From NCBI RefSeq assembly GCF_019890675.1, contig NZ_JAIOAA010000019.1, positions 37,415 to 101,414 on the forward strand: a stretch of DNA of 64,000 bases, given 5' to 3'. The position numbers and the translations under genes were made by a program. The notes under the pieces were generated by a model. That model was not told the origin of the DNA. It worked only from the letters and a program-made list of their open reading frames with translations, and made no database searches. Shown in pieces: positions 15,881 through 24,876 of the stretch (positions are counted from its first letter, which is position 1; each line of letters opens with the position of its first letter). This DNA comes from Micromonospora sp. PLK6-60. Its GTDB lineage: Bacteria; Actinomycetota; Actinomycetes; Mycobacteriales; Micromonosporaceae.

Positions 15881-16803
15881 GCGAGCACCTCGCCGGCGGC
15901 GACCCGGACGCCGCGCGCCCAGTCGCCGGCCGGCATGGCCTTCTTGCCGGCCGCCCGCACCTCGCCGAGTCGCACCGGGGTGGTGGCCGTGCCGACGAGC
16001 ACCCCGGCCTTCTCCACCAGCAGCTCGCCGGGCTTCAGCTCCGGGCTGTTCGCCACCGGGGTGACCGGGCCGAGCTTGACCCGGTCGGCGCGGAACGTCG
16101 TCCACGCCCCGGGTGCCGGGGTGCAGGCGCGGATCCGCCGGTCCACCGCGAAGGCGGGATCGGACCAGCGCACCCGGGCGTCGTCCACGGTCAGCTTCGG
16201 CGCCAGGGAGACCCCGTCGGCCGGCTGCGGCAGCGCCCGGGCGGTGCCGGCCGCGATCGCGTCGAGCACCGCCACCAGCAGCCCGGCGCCCGAGTGGGCC
16301 AGCCGCTCCAGCAGGTCGCCGGAGGTGTCGGTGGGGCGGATCTCGTCGGTCACCGTGCCGTAGACGGGGCCGGTGTCCAGCCCCTGTTCCAGCTCGAAGA
16401 CGCTGGCGCCGGTCAGCTCGTCGCCGTGCAGCACGGCGTGCTGCACGGGGGCGGCGCCGCGCCAGGCGGGCAGCAGGGAGAAGTGCAGGTTGATCCACCC
16501 GTGCCGGGGGATCTCCAGCGCCACCGGCGGCACCAGCGCGCCGTAGGCGACCACCGGCACGCAGTCCGGGGCCAGCTCGCGCAGCCGGTCCAGGAACTCC
16601 GGCTCCCGCGGCTTGCCCGGGGTGAGCACCTCCACCCCGTGCGCGTCGGCCCAGGCGCCGACCGGCGAGCGGGCCAGGCCGCGGCCCCGGCCGGCGGGCG
16701 CGTCGGGGCGGGTGACCACGGCCAGCAGCTCGTGGTCGGAGGCGGCGATGGCGTCCAGGGCGGGCACCGCGACGGCCGGCGTACCGGCGAAGATCAGGCG
16801 CAT
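15877..16803 (-). CDS. fmt: Methionyl-tRNA formyltransferase
   Basis: Formylates initiator Met-tRNA from 10-formyltetrahydrofolate. 308 residues. MRLIFAGTPAVAVPALDAI at the N-terminus, the catalytic region INLHFSLLPAWRGAAPVQHA and ASVFELEQGLDTGPVY match the family; the C-terminal OB-like domain follows. It lies between def and rsmB in the common def-fmt-rsmB order, so formylation and deformylation enzymes are co-expressed. Confidence 0.97.
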   Translation of the reverse strand: MRLIFAGTPAVAVPALDAIAASDHELLAVVTRPDAPAGRGRGLARSPVGAWADAHGVEVLTPGKPREPEFLDRLRELAPDCVPVVAYGALVPPVALEIPRHGWINLHFSLLPAWRGAAPVQHAVLHGDELTGASVFELEQGLDTGPVYGTVTDEIRPTDTSGDLLERLAHSGAGLLVAVLDAIAAGTARALPQPADGVSLAPKLTVDDARVRWSDPAFAVDRRIRACTPAPGAWTTFRADRVKLGPVTPVANSPELKPGELLVEKAGVLVGTATTPVRLGEVRAAGKKAMPAGDWARGVRVAAGEVLA

Positions 16804-16807
16804 CCGG

Positions 16808-17368
16808 TCACCGCCCCAGGCCGAACGGGTTGCCGGCGGCGTGCGGGCTGAGCTTCACCGTCGGCGGGGCGGCGTCGTCATACCACTCGGCCTGGCGGAT
16901 CGCCTTCATCGCGGCCTTGCGCCCGGCCGGGTCGAGCCGGTCGACGAAGAGCACCCCGTCGAGGTGGTCGGTCTCGTGCTGGACGCAGCGGGCCATCAGG
17001 CCGGTCCCGACGATCTGGAGCGGGTCGCCGTAGGAGTTGAAACCCTTGGCGATCACGTTCTGCCGGCGCTTGGTGTCGAAGTAGAGCCCGGGGATGGACA
17101 GGCAGCCCTCGGGGCCGTCCTGTTCCTCCTCGTCGGGGAACTCCAGCACCGGGTTGACCAGGTGGCCGAGCACGTCGTCGACGTCGAAGGTGAACACCCG
17201 CAGGCCCACGCCGAGCTGGGGCGCGGCCAGGCCGGCGCCGCTCTGCTCACGCATCGTGTCGGTCAGGTCGGCGACGAGCTTGCGCAGCTCGACGTCGAAG
17301 TCGACCACCGGGTCGGCCGGCGTGCGCAGCACCGGATCGCCGAACAGACGGATGGGCTGGACGGTCAC
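16808..17368 (-). CDS. def: Peptide deformylase
   Basis: Removes the N-formyl group from new proteins. 186 residues with all three metal-site motifs: GAGLAAPQLG, EGCLSIPG and QHETDHLDG. The GTG at 17368 is chosen because GAAGGAG lies nine bases upstream and it gives the usual start MTVQPIRLFGDPVLRTPAD. The frame is open further upstream but without family similarity. It leads the def-fmt-rsmB operon. Confidence 0.97.
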   Translation of the reverse strand: MTVQPIRLFGDPVLRTPADPVVDFDVELRKLVADLTDTMREQSGAGLAAPQLGVGLRVFTFDVDDVLGHLVNPVLEFPDEEEQDGPEGCLSIPGLYFDTKRRQNVIAKGFNSYGDPLQIVGTGLMARCVQHETDHLDGVLFVDRLDPAGRKAAMKAIRQAEWYDDAAPPTVKLSPHAAGNPFGLGR

Positions 17369-17411
17369 GCGGGCAGACTCCTTCTCCGGGGGTGGACGGT
17401 GCCGTACCAGT

Positions 17412-18683
17412 CTACGGAGTGGCGCCGGGAGCACCGGCCGGCGTACCGCGATCGGTGAGCGGGGACTCGTCGCCCACGGTGACCGGCAGGCTGGCGTACC
17501 CGCGCAGGGTCAGCCGCACCCGGCGCTGCGGCGCGCCGGCCAGCGCCAGGCCGGGCAGCCGGCGCAGCAGCAGCGGGAAGGCGACCTGCGCCTCCAGCCG
17601 GGCCAGCGCGGCGCCGAGACAGTAGTGCGGCCCGGCGCCGAAGGAGAGCGGCTGGATCTGCGGGCGCGACGGGTCGAACCGGTCCGGCTCCGGGTAGCGG
17701 CGGGGATCCCGGTTGGCGGCGCCCAGGGAGAGGATCAGCCAGCTGCCGGCCGGCAGGTCCAGCCCGCCGTGCCGGGCCGGCTCGGTGCTCATCCGGGAGG
17801 TCAGCTGCACCGGCGAGTCGTAGCGCAGCAGCTCGTCGACGTACCCGGGGGCGAGCTCCGGGTGCTCGCGCAGGGCCGCCGCCTCCCGGGGGTGGTCGAG
17901 CAGCACGACAAGGCCGTTGCCGAGCAGGTTGGTGGTGGTCTCGAAGCCGGCCACCAGCAGCACGATCAGGTTGGCCAGCAGCTCGTCGCCGGAGAGCCGA
18001 TCACCGTCGGTGTCGTGCGCCTGCACCAGTGCGGTGGTCAGGTCGTCGGCCGGGCTGCGCCGGCGCGCCGCGACCAGCTCGGTGAAGTAGGCCCGCAGCT
18101 CGGTGGCGCCCCGGTCGGCCACCGCCAGCTCCGCCGGGTTGATCTCCGGCTCCAGCACTCCGGTCAGGTCGGCGGCCCAGCGGCGAAACAGCCCCCGGTC
18201 CGCCGCCGGGACCCCGAGCAGGGCGCAGATGACCCCCACCGGCAGCGGGTAGGCGAACTCGTCCATGAAGTCGATCGGCGCCCCGGCGCGGCCCCGGGTG
18301 AGCATCCGGTCGACCAGCTCCTCGGCCTGGGCGACGATCACGTCCCGCATGGCGGCGATTCGGCGCGGGGTGAAGGCCCCGGCGGCGAGCCGGCGCATCC
18401 GGCTGTGGTCGGGCGGGTTGGTGCGCAGCATCGACCGGGAGATGGACAGCACCGCCGGGCTGTCCCGCCAGCCCGGCAACAGCTGGTCGCGCAGCGCGTC
18501 GTCCATCACCCCGAACCGGGGGTCGCGCAGCATCGCGTCGACCTCGGCGTACCCGGTGGCGACGGAGAAGACCGGCCCGGCCTGGACCACCGGGCCGTGG
18601 GCGCGGAACTGCTCGTAGACCGGGTACGGGTTCACCCGCCCGGTCGGGGAGAGCAGCGTCGCGAGGGCGTCGGCAGGGTCCAC
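17412..18683 (-). CDS. Cytochrome P450
   Basis: 423 residues, typical of soluble bacterial P450s. The I-helix oxygen-binding motif AGFETTTN, the K-helix ExxR in VDELLRY and the heme-binding loop FGAGPHYCLGAALARLEAQ with the thiolate cysteine are present. Substrate and electron donors are unknown; no ferredoxin gene is adjacent. It lies upstream of def but with its own 43-bp spacer, so it may be a separate unit in an otherwise housekeeping region. Confidence 0.93.
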   Translation of the reverse strand: MDPADALATLLSPTGRVNPYPVYEQFRAHGPVVQAGPVFSVATGYAEVDAMLRDPRFGVMDDALRDQLLPGWRDSPAVLSISRSMLRTNPPDHSRMRRLAAGAFTPRRIAAMRDVIVAQAEELVDRMLTRGRAGAPIDFMDEFAYPLPVGVICALLGVPAADRGLFRRWAADLTGVLEPEINPAELAVADRGATELRAYFTELVAARRRSPADDLTTALVQAHDTDGDRLSGDELLANLIVLLVAGFETTTNLLGNGLVVLLDHPREAAALREHPELAPGYVDELLRYDSPVQLTSRMSTEPARHGGLDLPAGSWLILSLGAANRDPRRYPEPDRFDPSRPQIQPLSFGAGPHYCLGAALARLEAQVAFPLLLRRLPGLALAGAPQRRVRLTLRGYASLPVTVGDESPLTDRGTPAGAPGATP

Positions 18684-18767
18684 GGTCGGCCTCCCGGAAA
18701 TCGGACGGAAGGCTCCATCATGCTCCGCCGCGCCCGATCCGGCGATCCCGTCCCGGCCCGGGGCAGG

Positions 18768-19751
18768 TCAGGCGCCGGTGCCCGGCTCCCCGGCGAGCAC
18801 CGCGTCCCCGGCGAGCAGGGCGTGCGCCGGCAGCGGCAGCGTGCTGCCGTGCGCCGCCTCCCAGTCGTGGATCACGCTCGACCGGACCTGCGAGGTGAAG
18901 TAGTCCACCGCGCTCGTGCCGCCCACCACCGGCTCGTCCACCTCGGCGACCAGTTGGGCCGGGACCAGCGGGAAGTCGCTCTGCAGGGCGGCGCTGAGCC
19001 GGCGGTGCCCGTCGACCACGAAGAAGTACTCGCCGGTGTAGCCGATCCGCAGCGGCTCCAGCGCCTCGTCCCCGGCCTCGGCCACCTCGCCGACGAACTC
19101 CGAGTCCCAGAGCCCGCGCAGGGCGGCGATGTCCTCGGTGGGATAGATCCGCCGCGGGTCGAGCAGCAGCAGCGGCGCGCCCGCGCGCAGCACCTCCGCG
19201 CCGAGGCGACCCTGGTGCACGTCGATGACGTGCTCGATGACCTGCTCCGGGGTGGCCCGGGTGGTGTCGCAGATCAGGTCGTAGTTGCGCAGCCGGGCCT
19301 TGTCCACCCCGTAGCGGAGGATGAACCGGCCGCGCTCGCTCTCGCTGCGCTCCCGGAGCTTGGCCTTCGCCTCCTCCAGCGAGGTGTAGCTCTCCGCCGG
19401 GCCGGACCGGCCCAGCAGCACCCGACGGGCCGCCTCGCCCGGCTCGGTGATCATGTGCACCTTGAGCGCGTCGGTGAAGAAGTGCCAGGCCAGCCGGGAA
19501 TCCATCACCAGTGCCTCGCCGGAGGCCGCGATGTCCCGCTGGAGCTGGTCGACGTAGCCGTCGACGGCCTGGTCCAACTCGGCGTGCAGGTTGAGCTGGA
19601 GAGCGGTCATCTGCCGCTCCTGCGCCATCTGCCGGTAGAGGTCGCCGACACTGACCCGGCGCATGCCCAACCGCTTGGCGATCTCGACGGAGACGGTGCT
19701 CTTCCCGCTGCCGAGGTCACCGTTGAAGACAATCGACTGACGAACGGTCAC
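18768..19751 (-). CDS. Nucleoside-kinase-like P-loop protein fused to ParB-like domain
   Basis: 327 residues. The N-terminal half resembles cytidylate/adenylate kinase-like enzymes: P-loop GDLGSGKST (residues 10-18), RRVSVGDLYRQMAQER, ALVMDSRLAWHFF and the lid-like GRFILRYGVDKARLRNYDL. The C-terminal part (about 215-290) resembles the ParB/Srx nuclease fold, with RRIYPTEDIAALR and VVDGHRRLSAAL. The role is unknown; an ATP- or CTP-dependent activity coupled to phosphotransfer is one possibility. I used the GTG at 19751; an ATG-based extension of 10 or more residues is possible. No parA lies nearby, so it is unlikely to be a partition protein. Confidence 0.7.
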   Translation of the reverse strand: MTVRQSIVFNGDLGSGKSTVSVEIAKRLGMRRVSVGDLYRQMAQERQMTALQLNLHAELDQAVDGYVDQLQRDIAASGEALVMDSRLAWHFFTDALKVHMITEPGEAARRVLLGRSGPAESYTSLEEAKAKLRERSESERGRFILRYGVDKARLRNYDLICDTTRATPEQVIEHVIDVHQGRLGAEVLRAGAPLLLLDPRRIYPTEDIAALRGLWDSEFVGEVAEAGDEALEPLRIGYTGEYFFVVDGHRRLSAALQSDFPLVPAQLVAEVDEPVVGGTSAVDYFTSQVRSSVIHDWEAAHGSTLPLPAHALLAGDAVLAGEPGTGA

Positions 19752-19848
19752 GGCTGGCCCACCCCTGCTCACCGGCATGACGGGCGATGCTATCACCTCG
19801 GTTCCCGGACCCCGGCGGACGCGGAGTGCGACGAGGAGCGGGCCACCC

Positions 19849-22038
19849 TCAGAAGAGGCTCAGCGGATCGATCTGGAGCCGGACCGGGTCGGCGGCCTTG
19901 CGGGCGCTGCGCGTCCCGGCCGCCGCGTGCAGGGAGCCGGCCAGCGCCGCCGCCCGGGCCCGGGGCACCCGGACCAGCATCCGTTCCCGGTCGTCGTCGG
20001 CCGGCACCGGGCCGAGCAGCTCCGCGCCGGCCGGCAGCTCGGCGGCGGCGAGCAGGTCGGCCACCGCGTCGGCGCCCCCGGTGACGCTTGCCATCTTCAC
20101 CGCGGGCGGGAACCCCAGCTCCCGCCGCTCGGCGAGCTCCCGGGCGGCGAACCAGGCGGCGTCCCAGCGCAGCAGGGCCTGCACCGGGGCCAGCGCCCCG
20201 TCGGCGACCACCACCACCCGGCCACCCGCCGACCCCGGCCGGGCCAGCGCGGCCGCGGCCAGCCAGCGCCGCAGCGCCTCCTCACCGGCGCGCAGGTCCG
20301 CCCGGGTGAGCAGGGCCCACGAGTCGAGCAGCAGCACCGCGCCGTAGCCCCCCTCGGCGACCGGTTCGGCACCCGGGGTGGCGACCACCAGGCCGGCCCC
20401 GCCCGGCACGGCGGCGAGCACCTCTTCGCGCCCCGAGGTGCGCACCGGCACGTCCGGGAACGCCCGGCCCAGTTCCTCGGCGGTGCGGCGGGCCCCGGTG
20501 ACCGCGGCGCGCAGCCGCCGGCCGCCGCACTCCGGGCAGGCGTACGCGGCGGCCACCCGGCCGCACCAGCGGCAGGCCGGGGGCGCGTCGGCGGAGCGCA
20601 GGGCGAGCGGGCCGGCGCAGTGCGGGCAGCGGGCCGGGGTCCGGCAGTCGGCGCAGGACACCGCGGGCAGGTAGCCCCGGCGTGGCACCTGCACCAGCAC
20701 CGGCGCGTCCCGGCGCAGCGCCTCCCGGGCGGCGGTCCAGGCCAGGCTGGGCAGCCGGGCCGTCGCCGCGCCCGGGTCGCGGGCCAGCTGCGGGTCGTCG
20801 CCGGTCGGCGCGATGGCCGGGGTACGCGCCCGCACGGTCGCCCGGTCCGCCACCACCTCGTGCGCCCAGCGGGTCTCCACCAGCAGCTGCGCCTCGGCGG
20901 TCCGGGCGAACCCGCCGACCAGGGCGCCCGCCCCGGCGAGCTGGGCCCGGGTGAGCAGCACCTCCCGGGCGTGCGGGTACGGCGCCCGGGGCTCGGCGTG
21001 CAGGTCGTCGCCGTCGTCCCAGATCGCCACCAGGCCGAGCCGGTCCACCGGGGCGAACATCGCGGCCCGGGTGCCGATCACCACGGGCACCTCGCCCCGG
21101 CGGGCGGCCAGGAAGGCGCGGTAGCGCCGGGCCGGGCCGAGCGCGGCGGAGAGGCAGGCGTGCCGCCCCGGGCCGAGCAGCGCGGTCAGCGCGGCGTCGA
21201 GCCGGTCCAGGTCCCGTGCGTCCGAGACCACCACGACCGCGCCCCGGCCGCCGGCCACGGTGGCGGCCACCGCGTCGGCGTACCGGGCGGCCCAGTCCTC
21301 CCCGGCCAGCGCGGACCAGACCGCGCGGGGGGCCCGGCCGGCGGTGAGCGCCCGCAGGTACGCCGGTCCGGCCGGGTAGTCCCGCCAGCCGCGCGGGTCG
21401 ACCGGCGCTGCGACGGCAGGCTGGTCGGCGGCCGGGTCGGCCGGCTGGTCGGCGGCCGGGGCCGGCTCGCCGGTGGCGGGGGCCTGAGCGGCTGGCACGC
21501 CGGTGGTGGGGGCCTGAGCGGCTGCCTCGCCGGTGGTGGGCGGCTGAGCGGCTGGCACGCCGGTGGTCGGGGCGGGGTCGCCGGCGGCTGGCACGCCGCT
21601 GGTCGGCGCCGGCTCGCCGCGCTCGGGATCCGGGGCGGCCAGCCCGGTCGCGGTGGCCGCCTCCTTCTCGACCCGGGCGTGCCGGGGCGGGACGGCCAGC
21701 CGCAGCACGTCGGCGAGGCTGCCGGCGTACCGGTCGGCGACCGCGCGGGCCAGCTCGGCAATCTCCGGGGCCAGCACCGGCTCCGGCGAGACCACCTTCT
21801 CCAGGTACGCCAGCCGGGGGTGCGCGGACGCGTCGACCCGGGCCAGCAGCCAGCCGTCGACCAGTTGGCCGGCGAAGCGGACCTTCACCCGCACGCCGGG
21901 CCGGGCGGCCTCGTCGAGGTCGGCCGGCACCAGGTAGTCGAACGGACGGTCCAGGTGGGCCAGCGGAACGTCGACGCAGATGCGAGCGACCGGCGACCCG
22001 TCCGCGGGTCGCCGGTCGCTGCGCCTGGTGCCGGTCAG
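19849..22038 (-). CDS. priA: Primosomal protein N' (PriA), actinobacterial degenerate form
   Basis: About 729 residues. The conserved N-terminal DNA-binding domain begins near ARICVDVPLAHLDRPFDYLV. Eight cysteines of the zinc-binding region (CADCRTPARCPHC, then CRWCG and CPECGG) are present. Walker A and DEEH helicase motifs are missing, as is known for actinobacterial PriA, which is thought not to be a helicase. A Pro/Ala/Thr-rich insert with repeats of GVPAAQAPTT type (DNA about 21466-21600) separates the domains. No ATG, GTG or TTG lies between the metK stop and the conserved N-terminus. A CTG at 22038-22036 overlapping the metK stop (CTGA) is my tentative start. Confidence 0.9.
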   Translation of the reverse strand: MTGTRRSDRRPADGSPVARICVDVPLAHLDRPFDYLVPADLDEAARPGVRVKVRFAGQLVDGWLLARVDASAHPRLAYLEKVVSPEPVLAPEIAELARAVADRYAGSLADVLRLAVPPRHARVEKEAATATGLAAPDPERGEPAPTSGVPAAGDPAPTTGVPAAQPPTTGEAAAQAPTTGVPAAQAPATGEPAPAADQPADPAADQPAVAAPVDPRGWRDYPAGPAYLRALTAGRAPRAVWSALAGEDWAARYADAVAATVAGGRGAVVVVSDARDLDRLDAALTALLGPGRHACLSAALGPARRYRAFLAARRGEVPVVIGTRAAMFAPVDRLGLVAIWDDGDDLHAEPRAPYPHAREVLLTRAQLAGAGALVGGFARTAEAQLLVETRWAHEVVADRATVRARTPAIAPTGDDPQLARDPGAATARLPSLAWTAAREALRRDAPVLVQVPRRGYLPAVSCADCRTPARCPHCAGPLALRSADAPPACRWCGRVAAAYACPECGGRRLRAAVTGARRTAEELGRAFPDVPVRTSGREEVLAAVPGGAGLVVATPGAEPVAEGGYGAVLLLDSWALLTRADLRAGEEALRRWLAAAALARPGSAGGRVVVVADGALAPVQALLRWDAAWFAARELAERRELGFPPAVKMASVTGGADAVADLLAAAELPAGAELLGPVPADDDRERMLVRVPRARAAALAGSLHAAAGTRSARKAADPVRLQIDPLSLF

Positions 22039-23225
22039 GCTCCCGCGGCCGACTTGAGGTCGGCGGCCCGGTCGGTGCTCTCCCAGGTCAGGTCGGGCAG
22101 CTCGCGGCCGAAGTGGCCGTACGCGGCGGTCTGCTGGTAGATCGGGCGGAGCAGGTTGAGGTCCCGGATGATGGCGGCCGGGCGCAGGTCGAAGACCTCG
22201 GTCACCGCCTTCTCGATCGAGGTGACCGGCACGGTCTCGGTGCCGAACGTCTCGATGAACAGGCTCACCGGGTGGGCCTTGCCGATCGCGTACGCGACCT
22301 GGGCCTCGCACCGCTCGGCCAGGCCGGCGGCCACCACGTTCTTGGCCACCCAGCGCATCGCGTACGCGGCGGAGCGGTCCACCTTGGACGGGTCCTTGCC
22401 GGAGAAGGCGCCGCCGCCGTGCCGGGCGTACCCGCCGTAGGTGTCGACGATGATCTTGCGACCGGTCAGGCCGGCGTCACCCATCGGGCCGCCGATCTCG
22501 AACCGGCCGGTCGGGTTGACCAGCAGCCGGTAGCCCTCGGTGTCGAGCTCGAGGCCCTCCAGCTCCGGGGTGATGACGTGGTCGCGCACGTCCGGGGTGA
22601 GCAGCGAGTCCAGCGAGATGTCGGCGGCGTGCTGGCTGGAGACCACCACCGTGTTGAGCCGCACCGGCCGCAGGCCGTCGTACTCGATGGTGACCTGGGT
22701 CTTGCCGTCCGGCCGCAGGTAGGGGATCGTGCCGTCCTTGCGCACCACGGACAGCCGGCGGGCCAGCCGGTGCGCCAGCGCGATCGGCAGCGGCATCAGC
22801 TCGGGGGTCTCCGAGCAGGCGAAGCCGAACATCATGCCCTGGTCGCCGGCGCCCTGCGCGTCCAGCGCGCTCTCCGACGCGCCGGTGCGCAGCTCGAAGG
22901 CGTTGTCCACGCCCTGCGCGATGTCCGCCGACTGGGCGCCGATGGAGACGCTCACGCCGCAGGACGCGCCGTCGAAGCCCTTCTTCGACGAGTCGTACCC
23001 GATGCCGAGGATCGTCTCCCGGACGATCGTCGGGATGTCCGCGTACGCCTTGGTGGTCACCTCGCCGGCCACGTGCACCTGACCGGTGGTGATCAGGGTC
23101 TCGACCGCCACCCGGCTGTGCGGGTCCTGTGCCAGCAGGGCGTCCAGGATGCCGTCGCTGATCTGGTCGGCGATCTTGTCCGGGTGACCCTCCGTGACCG
23201 ATTCGGAAGTGAAGAGACGTGTCAC
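22035..23225 (-). CDS. metK: S-adenosylmethionine synthetase
   Basis: Makes SAM from methionine and ATP. 396 residues. Signatures are TSESVTEGHPDKIADQISDG, GAGDQGMMFGFA and GGGAFSGKDPSKVDRSAAY. The GTG at 23225 gives the family start MTRLFTSESVTEGH and follows AGGAG by four bases. The 126-bp upstream gap has a TAAACT -10-like box but no SAM-responsive riboswitch that I can recognise. Its stop overlaps the putative priA CTG start. Confidence 0.97.
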   Translation of the reverse strand: MTRLFTSESVTEGHPDKIADQISDGILDALLAQDPHSRVAVETLITTGQVHVAGEVTTKAYADIPTIVRETILGIGYDSSKKGFDGASCGVSVSIGAQSADIAQGVDNAFELRTGASESALDAQGAGDQGMMFGFACSETPELMPLPIALAHRLARRLSVVRKDGTIPYLRPDGKTQVTIEYDGLRPVRLNTVVVSSQHAADISLDSLLTPDVRDHVITPELEGLELDTEGYRLLVNPTGRFEIGGPMGDAGLTGRKIIVDTYGGYARHGGGAFSGKDPSKVDRSAAYAMRWVAKNVVAAGLAERCEAQVAYAIGKAHPVSLFIETFGTETVPVTSIEKAVTEVFDLRPAAIIRDLNLLRPIYQQTAAYGHFGRELPDLTWESTDRAADLKSAAGA

Positions 23226-23351
23226 GGCACTCCTAAGCAACTTGAAATCTCGTGATGTGTCGTTCGGCGGCAGTTTAGTCATCTCGCGGTGACCGGGGGT
23301 CGGCAACACGGGATGTGACCAGTCTTCAGGAAGCCCGGCGGCGGCGAAACC

Positions 23352-24560
23352 TCAGGATTGCCCGGTGAGCCGGGGCAGCACCAGATCCCACACCGCGTCG
23401 GCGAGCTCCTCCTTGCCCCGCTCGGGCAGCTCGTGCACGGCGCCGCCGGAGTCGATGACCGTCGCCGCGTTGGTGTCGGCCCCGAACACCTTGTCGACGC
23501 CGACCTCGTTGATGACGATCAGGTCGGCCCGCTTGCGGGCCAGCTTGGCCCGGCCGTTGGCGACCGCGTCGCCGGTCTCCGCGGCGAACACCACAAGCAC
23601 CTGGCCGGGCCGCCGCCGGGCGCCCAGCTCGGCGGCGATGTCCGGGTTGGTGACCAGTTCGAGGACCGGCGCGTCGCCGCCCTCCGACTTCTTGATCTTG
23701 CCGGTGGCATAGCTGGCCGGCCGGAAGTCGGCGGGGGCGGCCGCCATCACCACCACGTCCGCCCGGTCGGCCGCGTCGAGGGTGGCCTTGCGCAACTCCT
23801 CCGTGGTGCCGACCCGGACCAGGTCCGCGCCGGCCGGGTCGGCCAGCGCGACGTTGGCCGAGATCAGCGTGACCCGGGCGCCGCGGGCGACGGCCGCCCG
23901 GGCGAAGGCGTAGCCCTGCTTGCCTGAGGAGCGGTTGCCCAGGAAGCGCACCGGGTCCAGCGGCTCCCGGGTGCCGCCCGCGGTGACCACCACGTGCCGG
24001 CCGGCCAGGTCGGCCGGCGCGTCGGCCCCGCGCAGCAGGGCCCGGCGGGCGACCGCGAAGATCTCGGCCGGGTCGGGCAGCCGCCCCTTGCCGGTGTCGG
24101 CCCCGGTGAGCCGGCCGACGGCGGGCTCGATCACCCGTACGCCGCGGGAGCGCAGCGTGGCGACGTTGGCGACGGTGGCCGGGTGCTCCCACATCTCGGT
24201 GTGCATCGCCGGGGCGAGCACCACCGGGCAGCGCGCGGTGAGCAGCGTGTTGGTCAGCAGGTCGTCGGCGAGCCCGTGCGCCGCCTTGGCCAACAGGTCG
24301 GCCGTGGCCGGCGCGACGACGACCAGGTCGGCGTGGCGACCCAGCCGCACGTGTGGCACCTCGTGCGCGTCGGACCAGACGTCGTCGGCGACCGGCTGAC
24401 CGGAGAGCGCCGCCCAGGTCGGCGCGCCGACGAAGCGCAGCGCCGAGGCGGTCGGCACGACCCGGACCCGGTGGCCCGACTCGGTGAAGAGCCGCAGCAG
24501 CTCGCACGCCTTGTAGGCGGCGATGCCACCGCCGACCCCGAGGACGATCTCGGCGGTCAT
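23352..24560 (-). CDS. coaBC: Bifunctional phosphopantothenoylcysteine synthetase/decarboxylase
   Basis: 402 residues carrying two steps of coenzyme A synthesis. The N-terminal flavoprotein CoaC domain (about 1-180) starts MTAEIVLGVGGGIAAYKACE and decarboxylates phosphopantothenoylcysteine. The C-terminal CoaB domain (about 185-400) has VVVTAGGTREPLDPVRFLGN and couples phosphopantothenate to cysteine using CTP. It follows rpoZ by 16 bases in the order rpoZ-coaBC-metK-priA, which is widespread in actinobacteria. Confidence 0.96.
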   Translation of the reverse strand: MTAEIVLGVGGGIAAYKACELLRLFTESGHRVRVVPTASALRFVGAPTWAALSGQPVADDVWSDAHEVPHVRLGRHADLVVVAPATADLLAKAAHGLADDLLTNTLLTARCPVVLAPAMHTEMWEHPATVANVATLRSRGVRVIEPAVGRLTGADTGKGRLPDPAEIFAVARRALLRGADAPADLAGRHVVVTAGGTREPLDPVRFLGNRSSGKQGYAFARAAVARGARVTLISANVALADPAGADLVRVGTTEELRKATLDAADRADVVVMAAAPADFRPASYATGKIKKSEGGDAPVLELVTNPDIAAELGARRRPGQVLVVFAAETGDAVANGRAKLARKRADLIVINEVGVDKVFGADTNAATVIDSGGAVHELPERGKEELADAVWDLVLPRLTGQS

Positions 24561-24576
24561 CGTGGCGCGGCGGGGA

Positions 24577-24843
24577 CTACGGCTGGTCGGTCGGCTCGGC
24601 GGTGAGCAGACCCGCGTTGATCTCGCGCATGGCGATCGAGAGCGGCTTCTCCTGGGGAGTGGTCTCCACCAGCGGGCCCACGTATTCCAGCAGGCCCTCG
24701 CCGAGCTGGCTGTAGTAGGCGTTGACCTGACGCGCGCGCTTGGCGGCGAAGATCACCAGCGCGTACTTCGAGTCGGTCTTCTCCAGGAGCTCGTCGATCG
24801 GCGGGTTGGTGATGCCCTCGGGATTGGTGGCGATGGATCCCAC
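24577..24843 (-). CDS. rpoZ: RNA polymerase omega subunit
   Basis: 88-residue subunit that stabilises the beta' subunit in the polymerase core. PPIDELLEKTDSKYALVIFA and AKRARQVNAYYSQL are characteristic of actinobacterial omega. It lies between the guanylate kinase-like gene and coaBC, the standard actinobacterial order. Confidence 0.96.
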   Translation of the reverse strand: MGSIATNPEGITNPPIDELLEKTDSKYALVIFAAKRARQVNAYYSQLGEGLLEYVGPLVETTPQEKPLSIAMREINAGLLTAEPTDQP

Positions 24844-24876
24844 GAATTGAACCTCTACCGTCTGGGAGATGTGCGT

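Noticed and set aside
15881..16498. N-terminal extension of rsmB through fmt
   Set aside because: It overlaps fmt in another frame. The GTG at 15880 overlapping the fmt stop is a clear coupled start.
18768..19751. Chromosome-partition ParB
   Set aside because: The ParB-like part is C-terminal to a kinase-like domain, there is no DNA-binding helix-turn-helix region, and no parA or parS sites were seen nearby.
23226..23351. SAM or SAH riboswitch before metK
   Set aside because: The gap is short, and no conserved aptamer core, kink-turn or terminator could be recognised.
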